NCBI GenBank assembly: GCA_002438865.1
Contig: DJRJ01000012.1
Coordinates: 1-12,064, forward strand
Length of the DNA: 12,064 nucleotides
Direction of reading: 5' to 3'
DNA from: Clostridiales bacterium UBA6363
Lineage (GTDB): Bacteria > Bacillota > Clostridia > UBA1381
How positions within the stretch are numbered: the first letter of the stretch is position 1; every line of letters starts with the position of its first letter. A program made the position numbers and the translations under genes. The notes below the pieces were generated by a model. That model saw nothing but the letters and a program-made list of their open reading frames with translations, searched no databases and had not been told where the DNA came from. Below, piece by piece: positions 3,898-12,064 of this stretch.

Positions 3898-6555
3898 TTA
3901 TCTGCTTTTCACTTTCAAGCTGCTGCCTTTTTCCGTTTTGGTTATTTCTATCCCGGCGGCAATATTCTCCTTTAATATACCTACGTGCGAAATTATTCCT
4001 ATCACCGCATCGGAGCGTTTCATTGTGCCGAGGATTGAGAGTGCGTCCGAAACAGAGGCGCTGTCAAGCGTGCCAAAGCCTTCGTCTATGAACATTGCGC
4101 CCATTTCTATTCCGCCCGACTGCGTGCGGATAACCGAGGATAATCCTATCGAAAGGCTCAGAGCCGCAAGGAATTTTTCTCCGCCGGAGAGCGTTGTAAC
4201 GGGACGGTTTTTTGCGGAAAAACGGTCATAGACCGAAAATTCCAGTCCCTTTATGCGTGACGAGCCGCTCGACTCGTCGGAACGGTATAGTTTGTACCGT
4301 CCGCCGTGTACGTTTTCGAGCAGTCTGTTGGCGGAGGTTATAACCGAGGAGAGCATAATTCCGAGCATATACCGCTGTAAGCTTATGCCGTTATCACCTC
4401 TCAGGCGCTTTGCAAAGAGCATATCCTCCTCCGCTTTTTCGCCTTTCTTTTTAAGCGCCGCCGTCTGCTTTTTAACCGATGCGCAAAGCTTTTTAAGGCG
4501 CTTGGTTTCGCTTTCGGCAAGTGCGTGCTCCGCAACAAGATTTTTATTATTCTCCTCCGCATCATTAAGCTGTGAAAGGATTTTTTCCGTATCGGGCTTT
4601 TCCGTACCGTTAAGCTCCGCTTTCAATTCATCTATATTTTTTAATGCGCTTTCCTTATTTATTTTATGCTCCGAAACCGATTTTTCCGTCATTTCACGCT
4701 CTTTTTCCGAAATGAGCGCACCGATAAAATCATCTTCGTCCGCAAAACCGTGCTTTTTAAGCGCAGTGAAAAATTCCTTTTCAGCCGATTTTTCAGCCTT
4801 TTCGGCGGATTTGACCTCCTCTGCGGCTGTTTTTGCCGCTGCCGTTTTTACCGCATATTCCTCCGACAGGGCTTTGACATTTTCCTCCGCCGCCTCTGTC
4901 TTTTTCGCAAATTTTTCCGTTTCCGCCTTTAAAACTCCGATTTTCAGCGCAAGCTCCTCCTCGGAGCCGATGCTTTTATCCGTCTTTTCGGTTACGGTAT
5001 CGTACTCCGTTTTAAGCTTTTCCGCCGCCGTTTTCTTTTCGATATAGTCCGAATTTGCTTTTTCAAGCTCGGCAGTGATTTTCTTCCGCTTATTTTCCGC
5101 CGAGTCCTTTTCCGAATTGTTAAGCTCTATTTTCTTCTGCAATTCTTTGAGCATATCCTCCGTTACCGTTTCGGCTGTCGGCGCAGCCTTGGACGGGTGC
5201 GAGGTACTTCCGCAAACGGGGCAGGGCGTGCCGTCCGATAATCCCTCCGCAAGCGATGCGCACAGCGCCGCCGTATATTTTCCGACCGCCGAGGAATATT
5301 CCTTATATAACTCTGCTTTGACCTTTTCGAGCGATTTTGCCTTATCGTCCGCCGCCGATTTTTCCGTTTTCTTTTTTAAAACATACTCCTCTGCGGTTTG
5401 TGCCGATTTTTCCGCCGATTTCAAATCCTTTTGCAGTAAATCGGCACGGCAGTACACCTCCGTCATATCGCATAAAGCGGAAATCTGTTTTTCCTTTTCC
5501 GCATAAACCGCTCTTTCGCCATCAAGCTTTTTTTGCTCGTTAATTGCGCCGTCAAGCGACTTTTTGCAGATTTCCGCCGCATTTTTTGCCGAGTCTGATT
5601 TTTCCGCACGCATTTTTTTCCCTTCACGTGCGGACATAAGCGAATTATATGCCGTTTTTGCTTTTTCGGCATTCCGTGCTTTTAATAAAAACTCCTCTTT
5701 TGCTTTTATTTCTTCATCCTTTTCGGTTAATTTTCCGTACTCGTCCTCATTTTTTTCAAGGCGCATAAACTTATCCGCAATTTTTTCGGCGGTGAGTGCG
5801 TTTTTTCTTATTTTTTCAAGTTCCTCGGAAAAACCTTTGAGATTTTTTTCGGTTTCGCAAAGCTGTGATGATTTTTCCTCATACAATCCGCAAAGCTCCT
5901 CCAAAGAGGAACAGCCGTTCTCCGAAAGCACCGCCTCAACGGCGTTTCTTTCGTCCGTTACCGATTTCATACGCTCCGCCGCTTCGGAATAGAGTATTTT
6001 TGCGGCGCTGTCCCATTTTTCGGTATTGAAAAGGCTCGTTAATATTTTTTCCTTATCCTTTGAATTTGACGTCAAAAGCTGTTCAAACTGACCCTGCGGC
6101 AATATTATTACCTGCCGAAACTGCTCGTATGTAAGCCCCAAAAGCTCCTCCGCCGTTCTTTCAAGGTCACTCTGCTTCGGGTTTTCAAATATCGGTTCGT
6201 ACACCCCGTCACTGTTCATAACAAGCACATTCTGCTGTGCGTTGAGATTTTTTCTGCCGTATTTGAGCGTGCGGATAAACTTGTACCGCTTTTGGTGTAT
6301 GTCAAACACGTACTCCGCAACGGTTTCGTCCTCCTCGGACGCACCCGTACAGCGCATGGCGAAAATATCGCCCCTGCCGCCGCCGCTGCTTTTTCCGTAA
6401 AGGGCATACGTCATTGCGTCGAGTATGACCGTTTTTCCCGAGCCTGTTTCTCCGCTTATGAGGAAAATTCCTGCGGAGGTAAGGTCCGAAAAATCTATAA
6501 ACTGCTCCTTAAGATACGGCCCGAACGCCGAAATTCTTATAGATATGGGTTTCAT
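3898..6555 (-). CDS. sbcC: SbcC, SMC-like ATPase subunit of the SbcCD exonuclease
   Basis: SbcC is the Rad50-type ATPase of SbcCD, which cleaves DNA hairpins and degrades double-strand ends, often at palindromes. The 885-residue product has the expected order. The N-terminal ABC half has Walker A GETGSGKT (35-42) and the Q-loop region ILPQGQFEQLL. A long Lys/Glu/Ala-rich antiparallel coiled coil spans about 175-720. At its apex is the zinc hook CPVCGSTSHP (C445, C448), almost exactly mid-protein. The C-terminal half has the signature LSGGE (789-793), Walker B ending FIDEG (D824, E825) and the D-loop D831. It is shorter than E. coli SbcC (1048 residues), because the coiled-coil arms are shorter. 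The ATG at 6555 overlaps the sbcD stop as ATGA, so the subunits are translationally coupled. All catalytic motifs are intact. Confidence 0.97.
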   Translation of the reverse strand: MKPISIRISAFGPYLKEQFIDFSDLTSAGIFLISGETGSGKTVILDAMTYALYGKSSGGGRGDIFAMRCTGASEEDETVAEYVFDIHQKRYKFIRTLKYGRKNLNAQQNVLVMNSDGVYEPIFENPKQSDLERTAEELLGLTYEQFRQVIILPQGQFEQLLTSNSKDKEKILTSLFNTEKWDSAAKILYSEAAERMKSVTDERNAVEAVLSENGCSSLEELCGLYEEKSSQLCETEKNLKGFSEELEKIRKNALTAEKIADKFMRLEKNEDEYGKLTEKDEEIKAKEEFLLKARNAEKAKTAYNSLMSAREGKKMRAEKSDSAKNAAEICKKSLDGAINEQKKLDGERAVYAEKEKQISALCDMTEVYCRADLLQKDLKSAEKSAQTAEEYVLKKKTEKSAADDKAKSLEKVKAELYKEYSSAVGKYTAALCASLAEGLSDGTPCPVCGSTSHPSKAAPTAETVTEDMLKELQKKIELNNSEKDSAENKRKKITAELEKANSDYIEKKTAAEKLKTEYDTVTEKTDKSIGSEEELALKIGVLKAETEKFAKKTEAAEENVKALSEEYAVKTAAAKTAAEEVKSAEKAEKSAEKEFFTALKKHGFADEDDFIGALISEKEREMTEKSVSEHKINKESALKNIDELKAELNGTEKPDTEKILSQLNDAEENNKNLVAEHALAESETKRLKKLCASVKKQTAALKKKGEKAEEDMLFAKRLRGDNGISLQRYMLGIMLSSVITSANRLLENVHGGRYKLYRSDESSGSSRIKGLEFSVYDRFSAKNRPVTTLSGGEKFLAALSLSIGLSSVIRTQSGGIEMGAMFIDEGFGTLDSASVSDALSILGTMKRSDAVIGIISHVGILKENIAAGIEITKTEKGSSLKVKSR

Positions 6556-7667
6556 TCCAAACCGTCACCCCTTTCCGCTTTTTCGAGCGCCGCCGCAAAC
6601 ATTTCGGCTTGTCCGCTGTCGGGAGATATTCCGTAAATATCCTCAAAAAAGCTTTTGAGTATCTCGTCGGGCGAAAGCTTTTCCATTTTCTCGGCGCTTA
6701 TCGTTGTTCCCTCCGAACCGTTTTCCGTCTTGCCTGCCACCTGCATAAGATTGGGGAACTTTTCTTTTAGAGCAGTAAAAATCTCCATTCCCGCATATCG
6801 GTCGGTAATCTCCGCTTTTATGTAATCTTCGCTTTCCTCCGCCGACAAAACCTCCTCCTGTGTGCCTTTTATAACACGCATATCATGTATGGGAGTGAGC
6901 GGAATTTCGCTTATTTCACCCGTTTTTGTGTCTATTACGGTAACGCTTTTCATAACCGCTGCTTCGCTGAACGAATACTTTACGGGCGTACCGCTGTAGC
7001 GGACAAATTCCGACACATTCTGCGGTTTATGCAGATGCCCCAGAGCGGTATATGAAAATTTATCAAACACCGATTTTGAAACCATAACCGACGTACCGAC
7101 TATAACGGCGCTCCTATCGCTTTCCGAAAGCTCCGCTCCGCTCACGAATGCGTGTGCAGCGGCGATATTGAACATTTTATTGTCCATATTTTCATATATG
7201 TGATTGCAAACACAATTCATTGCCGTATCCGCTGAGGTTATCTCCTCATCGGGATAGAGAGAACGCACCTTATCGGTATTAAAGTACGGAATGGGATACA
7301 CCGCCGCATTATCCAATATTATCGGCTTTATATCACGTTCAAGAGTGCCGTACACGTAAAGTCCCGATTTTTCAAGCAAAGCGTGCATCGAAGAAAGCCG
7401 TGCCGCCCCGTCATGGTTTCCGGCGATTACTATAAGCTTTACGCCCAAATCACGGCATATTGCCGTTGCGATGTCATTATACAGGCTTATTGCCTCGCCC
7501 GACGCAACGGTGCTGTCGAACACATCGCCCGACACGATAACCGCACCTATATCATTATCCTTTATTATCCCGATAAGCTCCTCGGCAAAATGCCGCTGTT
7601 CGTCAAGCATGGATATTCCGTGCACCGATATTCCCAAGTGCCAGTCGGAGGTATGCAGAATTTTCAT
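6552..7667 (-). CDS. sbcD: SbcD, nuclease subunit of the SbcCD exonuclease
   Basis: SbcD is the Mre11-type, manganese-dependent nuclease that pairs with SbcC. The 371-residue product shows all phosphoesterase motifs: DWH (D8, H10), GDVFD (D48), GNHDG (N84, H85, D86), H172 in AAHAFVSG, and GHLH (H211, H213). The SESDRS segment (181-186) and the C-terminal capping region (about 275-371) are typical of the family. I chose the ATG at 7667-7665 because the protein then starts with the canonical MKILHTSDWHLG. A TTG at 7730 would extend it by 21 residues but falls inside the -35 box of the gene's own promoter. The ribosome binding site is a modest AAAGG with a long 13-nt spacer. It is first in the sbcD-sbcC operon and diverges from rho. 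Confidence 0.97.
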   Translation of the reverse strand: MKILHTSDWHLGISVHGISMLDEQRHFAEELIGIIKDNDIGAVIVSGDVFDSTVASGEAISLYNDIATAICRDLGVKLIVIAGNHDGAARLSSMHALLEKSGLYVYGTLERDIKPIILDNAAVYPIPYFNTDKVRSLYPDEEITSADTAMNCVCNHIYENMDNKMFNIAAAHAFVSGAELSESDRSAVIVGTSVMVSKSVFDKFSYTALGHLHKPQNVSEFVRYSGTPVKYSFSEAAVMKSVTVIDTKTGEISEIPLTPIHDMRVIKGTQEEVLSAEESEDYIKAEITDRYAGMEIFTALKEKFPNLMQVAGKTENGSEGTTISAEKMEKLSPDEILKSFFEDIYGISPDSGQAEMFAAALEKAERGDGLE

Positions 7668-7701
7668 ATTTAAAAAAAATCCTTTCGTATGTATTAAGCT
7701 T

Positions 7702-7730
7702 AGTATACCATAAAATCCGCATACAGGCAA
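7702..7730 (-). promoter_or_regulatory. Sigma-A promoter of sbcDC
   Basis: On the minus strand TTGCCT (7730-7725) and TATACT (7707-7702) are separated by 17 bp, and TGG directly before the -10 gives an extended motif. The predicted start near 7695 leaves a leader of about 28 nt before the sbcD ATG. This placement also excludes the upstream TTG start for sbcD. Confidence 0.7.
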
Positions 7731-7737
7731 ATAATAA

Positions 7738-7766
7738 TTGACTTTTTCGAATAAAAGGTATATAAT
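7738..7766 (+). promoter_or_regulatory. Sigma-A promoter of rho
   Basis: TTGACT (7738-7743) and a perfect TATAAT (7761-7766) are separated by 17 bp. Transcription should start near 7773, giving a leader of about 79 nt. The -35 box is 7 bp from the -35 box of the divergent sbcDC promoter. No convincing hairpin-plus-U-run attenuator is seen in the leader, although rho genes are often autoregulated by Rho-dependent termination, which leaves little sequence signature. Confidence 0.8.
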
Positions 7767-7851
7767 GGCATTAGATTTATTTCAATTATTTTTATTCTGA
7801 TAAGCTTCCTAATAAAAAGAATTACAGATAAAACAGAAAAGAGGTTTTTTA

Positions 7852-9162
7852 ATGGAAGAAGAATTACTGGAGCGCAAAACCAAAGAAGAACTTAAGCAAA
7901 TCGCACTCGGTCTTGAAATACCGAGAATTTCGGCTATGAAAAAGGACGAAATAATAGAGGCGATACGCGAAAAGCGCAGGCAGATAGACGAGGAAACGAA
8001 AAAGGAGCACGAGAAAAAGAAAAAGAGAGAGCGTCCTGCGGACGTTGTGGAGGTATGCGGCGTTCTGGACGTTATGAACGATGGTTTCGGATTTTTGAGA
8101 TTTGAGAATTATTCGAGCGGCGCAAACGATATTTACGTTTCACCCACGCAGATACGCCGTTTTAATCTCAAAACGGGCGACGAAATATGCGGCGACTGCC
8201 GTCCGACCCAGGACGAGGACAAATATTCCCCGTTATTATTCGTAAAAACGATAAACGGCGATCCGCTTGAAATAGCCTTAAAACGCAGACCGTTTGAAAA
8301 GCTTACGCCGATATATCCGAAAGAAAAGCTTGTTCTCGATACGGGAAGCCGTGTGAAATGTGCGGCAAGGCTCATAGACATAATTGCGCCGATAGGCAAG
8401 GGACAGCGAGGTATGATTGTCGCTCCGCCGAAAGCGGGAAAAACAACCATTATAAAAGAAATTGCACAATCGGTATCGAAAAATCACCCAGACGTTAAGC
8501 TGATAGTTCTGCTTATAGACGAGCGTCCCGAGGAGGTAACGGATATGAAACGCTCGATTGACGGCGAGGTTATATACTCAACCTTTGACCAGATGCCCGA
8601 AAATCATTGCAAGGTGGCGGAAATGGTGCTGGAGCGTGCGCAGAGACTCGTTGAGCAGAAGAAGGACGTTGTTGTGCTTCTCGACTCGATAACACGTCTG
8701 GCACGTGCATACAACCTTACGGTTACGCCGACGGGAAGAACGCTTTCGGGCGGTCTTGACCCGGACGCACTCTTTAAGCCGAAGAAGTTCTTCGGTGCGG
8801 CACGAAACATCGAGGAGGGCGGCAGTCTTACGATTATAGCAACTGCGCTTGTCGAAACGGGCAGCCGTATGGACGACGTTATTTTTGAGGAGTTTAAGGG
8901 TACGGGAAATATGGAGCTTAAGCTTGACCGTAATTTACAGGAAAAGCGCATTTTCCCGGCGATAGACATACTGAAATCGGGTACACGCCGTGAGGAGGAT
9001 TTGCTTACAAATCTCGAACGTGAATGCGCATGGGTTATACGCAGAGAGCTTTCACGCAACGGCAATCTCGAAACAACCGCAAAGCTTTTGCAGATTTTAA
9101 AAAGCACGGACAACAACCGTGATTTTGAAAGCTTTATAATAAAAAACTACAGCAGAAATTAA
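7852..9162 (+). CDS. rho: Transcription termination factor Rho
   Basis: Rho is the hexameric RNA-dependent ATPase that loads on C-rich, unstructured RNA and terminates transcription. The 436-residue product (E. coli 419) has a Rho_N helical domain (about 1-42), a Lys/Glu-rich linker (43-62), and a cold-shock-type RNA-binding domain with RNP1-like DGFGFLRF (77-84). The ATPase core has P-loop APPKAGKTT (191-199), Walker B VVVLLDS with D278, the Q-loop GRTLSGGLDPDAL region, and FFGAARNIEEGGSLTIIATAL through EEFKGTGNMEL, nearly identical to characterised Rho proteins. No insertion domain is present between the RNA-binding and ATPase parts. The ATG at 7852 follows AGAGG (7840-7844). It is first in a co-directional series with a phosphoesterase 16 nt downstream. 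Confidence 0.98.
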   Translation: MEEELLERKTKEELKQIALGLEIPRISAMKKDEIIEAIREKRRQIDEETKKEHEKKKKRERPADVVEVCGVLDVMNDGFGFLRFENYSSGANDIYVSPTQIRRFNLKTGDEICGDCRPTQDEDKYSPLLFVKTINGDPLEIALKRRPFEKLTPIYPKEKLVLDTGSRVKCAARLIDIIAPIGKGQRGMIVAPPKAGKTTIIKEIAQSVSKNHPDVKLIVLLIDERPEEVTDMKRSIDGEVIYSTFDQMPENHCKVAEMVLERAQRLVEQKKDVVVLLDSITRLARAYNLTVTPTGRTLSGGLDPDALFKPKKFFGAARNIEEGGSLTIIATALVETGSRMDDVIFEEFKGTGNMELKLDRNLQEKRIFPAIDILKSGTRREEDLLTNLERECAWVIRRELSRNGNLETTAKLLQILKSTDNNRDFESFIIKNYSRN

Positions 9163-9178
9163 GGACGGGGGAAACATT

Positions 9179-10228
9179 ATGAAAAGACCCATTCCGCAAT
9201 ATGTTGATGAAATGATTGACGGTGCGGTGAGCCGTCTGGAAAATCTTAAAACACCGGATACAATATCCTTTGCTTTTATTACCGATACGCACAGTTGTAT
9301 CGATTATACCGAGCGTGCGCTTTATGCAATTTCAAAAATAAACGAACAGCATAAAATTGCGTTTACGTGTATGGGCGGCGATTATTTATGCAATAATTCT
9401 TCCACATTAAAGGAAAACGCCGTTGCACAGCACAGGGAGTTCCGTGATGCGGTTGAAAATCTCGGACAAAATCCCCCGACGGTTATCATAAAGGGAAACC
9501 ACGACGATAACCCGTTCGGCGAAACAAAAAACATTGTTCCGCAAAAGGAGCTGTACAATCTTTTGTTTGAGCATAACACATTTCTTTCGGGCGGAGATCC
9601 GACAGAGGCGTACGGATATTACGATATGCCCGAATTAAAACTCCGTGCGATATACTTAAATTCGAGCGACCGCCATTATGAAACCGACAGCAACGGAACG
9701 GTTGTCGATGCGGGAACGGGCGGTTACGGGAATAAACAGCTTAACTGGTTTGCACATGATGCGCTTATTCTTCCCGACAATGACTGGTCGGTTGTGATTT
9801 TTGCGCATATTATGCCGATTGCAACGCAAATTATGCTTGACAGACCTTTCGGCGGCGAGGCATTATGGAATATTCTGCTTTCATTTAAAAACGGCGGAAA
9901 ATACAGTGCATATGAGGACAGAAACGGCGAGTCTTATGAGGTAAGCTGTGATTTTTCAAAAAACGGCAAGGGAAACGTAATTGCATTTGTTACGGGTCAC
10001 GAACACGTCGACCGCACCTGCATGGCGGACGGAATACGCATAATCACCGTTTTATCGGCGGCAAGCGATAATTTCTGCACGGGCGTAAGCGGCAACGGGC
10101 GTGTACAGTACAAAACACGTGGTTCGGGCGAGGAAAGCGCATTTTCCGTGTTTGTTGCAGACAGAAAAACGCACGTAATATCGCAAATCCGATGCGGCGC
10201 AGGTGATGATTACAGCGTCAGCTTTTAA
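9179..10228 (+). CDS. Calcineurin-like metallophosphoesterase of unknown substrate
   Basis: The 349-residue protein has the complete dinuclear-metal phosphoesterase motif set: D36-x-H38 (ITDTHS), G67-D68, G106-N-H-D-D (106-110), H210 in FAHIMP, and G273-H-E-H (H274, H276). It has no signal peptide or membrane segment, so it is expected in the cytoplasm. It may hydrolyse a phosphomonoester or phosphodiester (nucleotide, cyclic nucleotide or phosphosugar); sequence alone does not say which. It is not SbcD, YfcE or an obvious 5'-nucleotidase, lacking their extra domains. The ATG at 9179 has GGGGGA just upstream and lies 16 nt after the rho stop, without a terminator, so it is probably cotranscribed with rho. 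The C-terminal part (about 290-349) is a beta-rich tail. Fold assignment is firm, function is open. Confidence 0.85.
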   Translation: MKRPIPQYVDEMIDGAVSRLENLKTPDTISFAFITDTHSCIDYTERALYAISKINEQHKIAFTCMGGDYLCNNSSTLKENAVAQHREFRDAVENLGQNPPTVIIKGNHDDNPFGETKNIVPQKELYNLLFEHNTFLSGGDPTEAYGYYDMPELKLRAIYLNSSDRHYETDSNGTVVDAGTGGYGNKQLNWFAHDALILPDNDWSVVIFAHIMPIATQIMLDRPFGGEALWNILLSFKNGGKYSAYEDRNGESYEVSCDFSKNGKGNVIAFVTGHEHVDRTCMADGIRIITVLSAASDNFCTGVSGNGRVQYKTRGSGEESAFSVFVADRKTHVISQIRCGAGDDYSVSF

Positions 10229-10291
10229 GAATTTAAACAGTGTTCTCCGCATATAAATAGTATTAACAAAAGCGGAAAGGACACAAGCATT

Positions 10292-11158
10292 ATGGGTTAC
10301 GACTATGATAATTTATTAAAAGACATCGACACTTTATCGGAAAACTACGGACGGATAGAAAAGTCTGTTATAGGGAAAAGCGTTATGGGGCGTGATATTT
10401 TCTGCCTGAAAGCCGGAGAGGGAAAATTAAAGGCTGTTCTTTTGGGCGCATATCACGGTCTTGAATATCTTACATCGGCATTTCTGATTAAATTTTTATC
10501 CGATTTTTCGGCAAATGCAGAAATAGGCAGTGATTTTTTCGGATACAGCGCAGGCGAGCTGTACCGCCAAGTCACGTTTTATGTGATACCTATGGTAAAT
10601 CCCGACGGTGTGGACATTGCCGTGAACGGGTTGGACATAACAAACCCGTATCACCGAAAACTTATAAGTCTTGCCGGCATACACAGCTTTAACAGCGTAT
10701 GGCAGGCGAATGCAAGAGGTGTGGATTTAAACCACAACCACAATGCGGACTGGCATATGATAATGGAAAAGCCATCGCCCACAAAATTCGGCGGAGAATA
10801 CCCCGAAAGCGAGCCTGAAACGCAGGCGGTGGTTGATTTTATTCGTGAAATCAACTGTGATATTCTTTTATCGTTCCACTCGCAGGGCAGAGAAATTTAT
10901 TACGATTTCAACGGCTTTGTGCCGAACGGTGCGGAGGAAAAAGTACAGGAAATGGCACAGGAGAGCGGATACACTGCCGCACGTCCCGAAGGTACGGCGG
11001 CATACGGCGGCTGCAAGGACTGGTTTATATCCGAGTTCGGGCGTATGGGATTTACCGTTGAGATAGGCACGGGGAAAAATCCCTTACCGATGTCCGCACT
11101 TGACGAAGTTTACGAGGAAAATGCAAGGCTTATCCTATGTGCGGTGTCGGATACATAA
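10292..11158 (+). CDS. M14-family zinc carboxypeptidase, probably acting on cell-wall peptides
   Basis: M14 peptidases remove C-terminal residues; bacterial relatives such as gamma-D-glutamyl-diaminopimelate peptidase (ENP1/YqgT) and MpaA cut murein peptides. The 288-residue protein has the zinc ligands H55 and E58 (YHGLE) and H196 (SFHSQG), the NPDG turn (103-106), the substrate Arg R142 in ANARGVDLN, and the catalytic Glu E257 (FTVEIG), so it should be active. At the position of the usual Asn-Arg pair it has N147-H148. No signal peptide or LysM domain is present, pointing to a cytoplasmic role such as recycling imported muropeptides; this is inference. The ATG at 10292 has GGAAAGG with an 11-nt spacer. 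It lies 63 nt after the phosphoesterase gene with no terminator and only weak promoter-like sequence between. Confidence 0.88.
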   Translation: MGYDYDNLLKDIDTLSENYGRIEKSVIGKSVMGRDIFCLKAGEGKLKAVLLGAYHGLEYLTSAFLIKFLSDFSANAEIGSDFFGYSAGELYRQVTFYVIPMVNPDGVDIAVNGLDITNPYHRKLISLAGIHSFNSVWQANARGVDLNHNHNADWHMIMEKPSPTKFGGEYPESEPETQAVVDFIREINCDILLSFHSQGREIYYDFNGFVPNGAEEKVQEMAQESGYTAARPEGTAAYGGCKDWFISEFGRMGFTVEIGTGKNPLPMSALDEVYEENARLILCAVSDT

Positions 11159-11183
11159 AAAACTTTATGCGGAGGAAAAAATT

Positions 11184-12020
11184 ATGGAATTAACGATAGG
11201 CTGTCATTTGTCGGCTTCAAAGGGTTATCTCAACATGGGTGAAACGGCAAAAAGCATAGGTGCGAACACGTTTCAGTTTTTTACGAGAAATCCGAGAGGC
11301 GGTGCGGCAAAGGACATTGACGAAAGCGATGTACGCTCATTTCTTGAGTTTATGAAAGACAACGGATTTGTAAAAATTCTCGCTCATGCGCCGTACACCT
11401 TAAATGCCTGCTCGGCAGAGGAGCGTGTGCGTGAATTTGCGCACAACACCATGGCGGACGATTTGAAAAGAATGGAACACACACCGGGGCAGATGTATAA
11501 TTTTCACCCGGGAAGCCACGTTGGACAGGGAATTGAAACGGGGATAGAGCTTATATCAAATCAGCTGAATAATATTCTCACGCCCGAAACAACCACCTGC
11601 GTACTGCTTGAAACAATGGCGGGAAAGGGCAGTGAGGTAGGCTCGAAATTTGAGGAGCTGCGTGAGATAATCGACCGCACAAATCTCAGCGAAAAGCTCG
11701 GCGTATGCCTTGACACGTGCCACGTTTACGACGCAGGCTATGACATTGTGAACAATCTCGACGGAGTGCTTGACGAGTTTGACAGAATAATCGGACTTGA
11801 CAGGCTCAAAGCGATACACTTAAACGACAGTAAAAACCCGTTTTGCTCGCACAAGGACCGTCACGAAAAGATCGGTCAGGGCAGTATAGGGCTTGACGCA
11901 ATCGTAAGAATAATCAACCACCCGTCGCTTAAAAATCTGCCGTTTTATCTCGAAACGCCGAACGAGCTTGACGGATATGCGGAGGAAATAAAAATTTTAA
12001 GAGAAAATTTTTCTGAATAA
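11184..12020 (+). CDS. nfo: Endonuclease IV (AP endonuclease)
   Basis: Endonuclease IV cuts DNA 5' to abasic sites and removes blocked 3' ends in base-excision repair, using three zinc ions in a TIM barrel. The 278-residue product retains all nine family metal ligands: H68, H108, E143, D177, H180, H212, D225, H227 and E257. They sit in the hallmark motifs [36 protein letters not shown] and [11 protein letters not shown] chose the ATG at 11184 because GGAGG (11171-11175) precedes it and the protein then begins [12 protein letters not shown] as expected; an in-frame ATG at 11100 would add 28 residues reading through the end of the M14 gene. The gap to the M14 gene is 25 nt with no terminator. 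It is last in the series and ends at a hairpin. Confidence 0.97.
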   Translation: MELTIGCHLSASKGYLNMGETAKSIGANTFQFFTRNPRGGAAKDIDESDVRSFLEFMKDNGFVKILAHAPYTLNACSAEERVREFAHNTMADDLKRMEHTPGQMYNFHPGSHVGQGIETGIELISNQLNNILTPETTTCVLLETMAGKGSEVGSKFEELREIIDRTNLSEKLGVCLDTCHVYDAGYDIVNNLDGVLDEFDRIIGLDRLKAIHLNDSKNPFCSHKDRHEKIGQGSIGLDAIVRIINHPSLKNLPFYLETPNELDGYAEEIKILRENFSE

Positions 12021-12028
12021 TTAAAACA

Positions 12029-12060
12029 AAGACAAACCGCAACGGTTTGTCTTCTTTGTT
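12029..12060 (+). terminator. Intrinsic terminator after nfo
   Basis: A perfect 11-bp stem (12029-12039 with 12043-12053) and a 3-nt CAA loop start 8 nt after the nfo stop. They are followed by CTTTGTTATTG, a T-rich but interrupted tail reaching the window end. Bases ACAAAG before and CTTTGT after the stem offer an alternative or extended pairing. It probably ends the rho-to-nfo transcript. Confidence 0.7.
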
Positions 12061-12064
12061 ATTG

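Noticed and set aside
4253..5047. 264-residue Ser/Phe/Ala-rich open frame antisense to sbcC
   Set aside because: It is the reverse-strand shadow of the Lys/Glu/Ala-rich SbcC coiled coil, with low-complexity composition, no recognisable domain and no convincing ribosome binding site. The open frames at 5075-5506 and 5564-5992 are the same artefact.
7668..7730. Longer SbcD starting at the TTG at 7730
   Set aside because: The TTG is the first half of the -35 hexamer of the sbcDC promoter, upstream of the predicted transcript start; the ATG at 7667 gives the canonical SbcD N-terminus.
7773..7851. Riboswitch or hairpin attenuator in the rho leader
   Set aside because: The leader is AT-rich with only a weak 5-bp stem possibility and no U-tailed hairpin or recognisable aptamer.
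10229..10291. Separate promoter for the M14 gene
   Set aside because: A TATAAA-like element at 10252-10257 lacks a credible -35 at the right distance, so it was not called.
11100..11183. Longer endonuclease IV start at 11100
   Set aside because: It would overlap the end of the M14 gene and lacks family similarity; GGAGG precedes the ATG at 11184.

Overview
The window looks like chromosomal core-genome sequence from an endospore-forming member of the Firmicutes, most likely a clostridial (Oscillospirales/Ruminococcaceae-like) gut anaerobe. The reasons are the SpmA/SpmB spore-maturation pair, an AbrB-type regulator with a clostridial-style C-terminal zinc ribbon, a Firmicutes-like delta-prime subunit, strong AGGAGG-type ribosome binding sites and canonical sigma-A promoters. 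The taxonomic placement is inferred from gene content only. No phage, IS transposase, tRNA, rRNA, CRISPR array or antibiotic-resistance gene is visible.

Layout. Positions 1-179 (-) hold the N-terminus of phosphoglycerate kinase (cut by the window edge), with its own promoter. Positions 289-1374 (-) are the spmA-spmB operon. A compact divergent promoter region (about 1375-1472) separates it from holB (DNA polymerase III delta-prime, +). holB runs directly into a strong promoter and abrB (+), which ends at a bidirectional terminator. Next comes a TrhA/hemolysin III-family membrane protein gene (-), flanked on both sides by clusters of short palindromic repeats. Then come sbcC and sbcD (-, ATGA overlap), encoding the SbcCD nuclease. 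Back-to-back divergent promoters at 7702-7766 separate sbcDC from rho (+). rho heads a co-oriented series: a calcineurin-type phosphoesterase, an M14 zinc carboxypeptidase and nfo (endonuclease IV), closed by a hairpin at the window end.

Functionally the region is mostly housekeeping: glycolysis (pgk), spore-core maturation (spmAB), clamp loading (holB), DNA end and hairpin processing (sbcCD), AP-site repair (nfo) and transcription termination (rho). Two hydrolases of uncertain role sit between rho and nfo.

The least ordinary signal is a set of seven palindromic repeats around the TrhA-like gene. Five intact copies each have the tetranucleotide GTAG exactly at the foot of a hairpin, with arm sequences that differ between copies but stay complementary. 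Two pairs are arranged head-to-head, resembling REP/REPIN elements mobilised by TnpA-REP (RAYT) transposases. No transposase is in the window. I found no convincing evidence for a wholly new multi-gene system.
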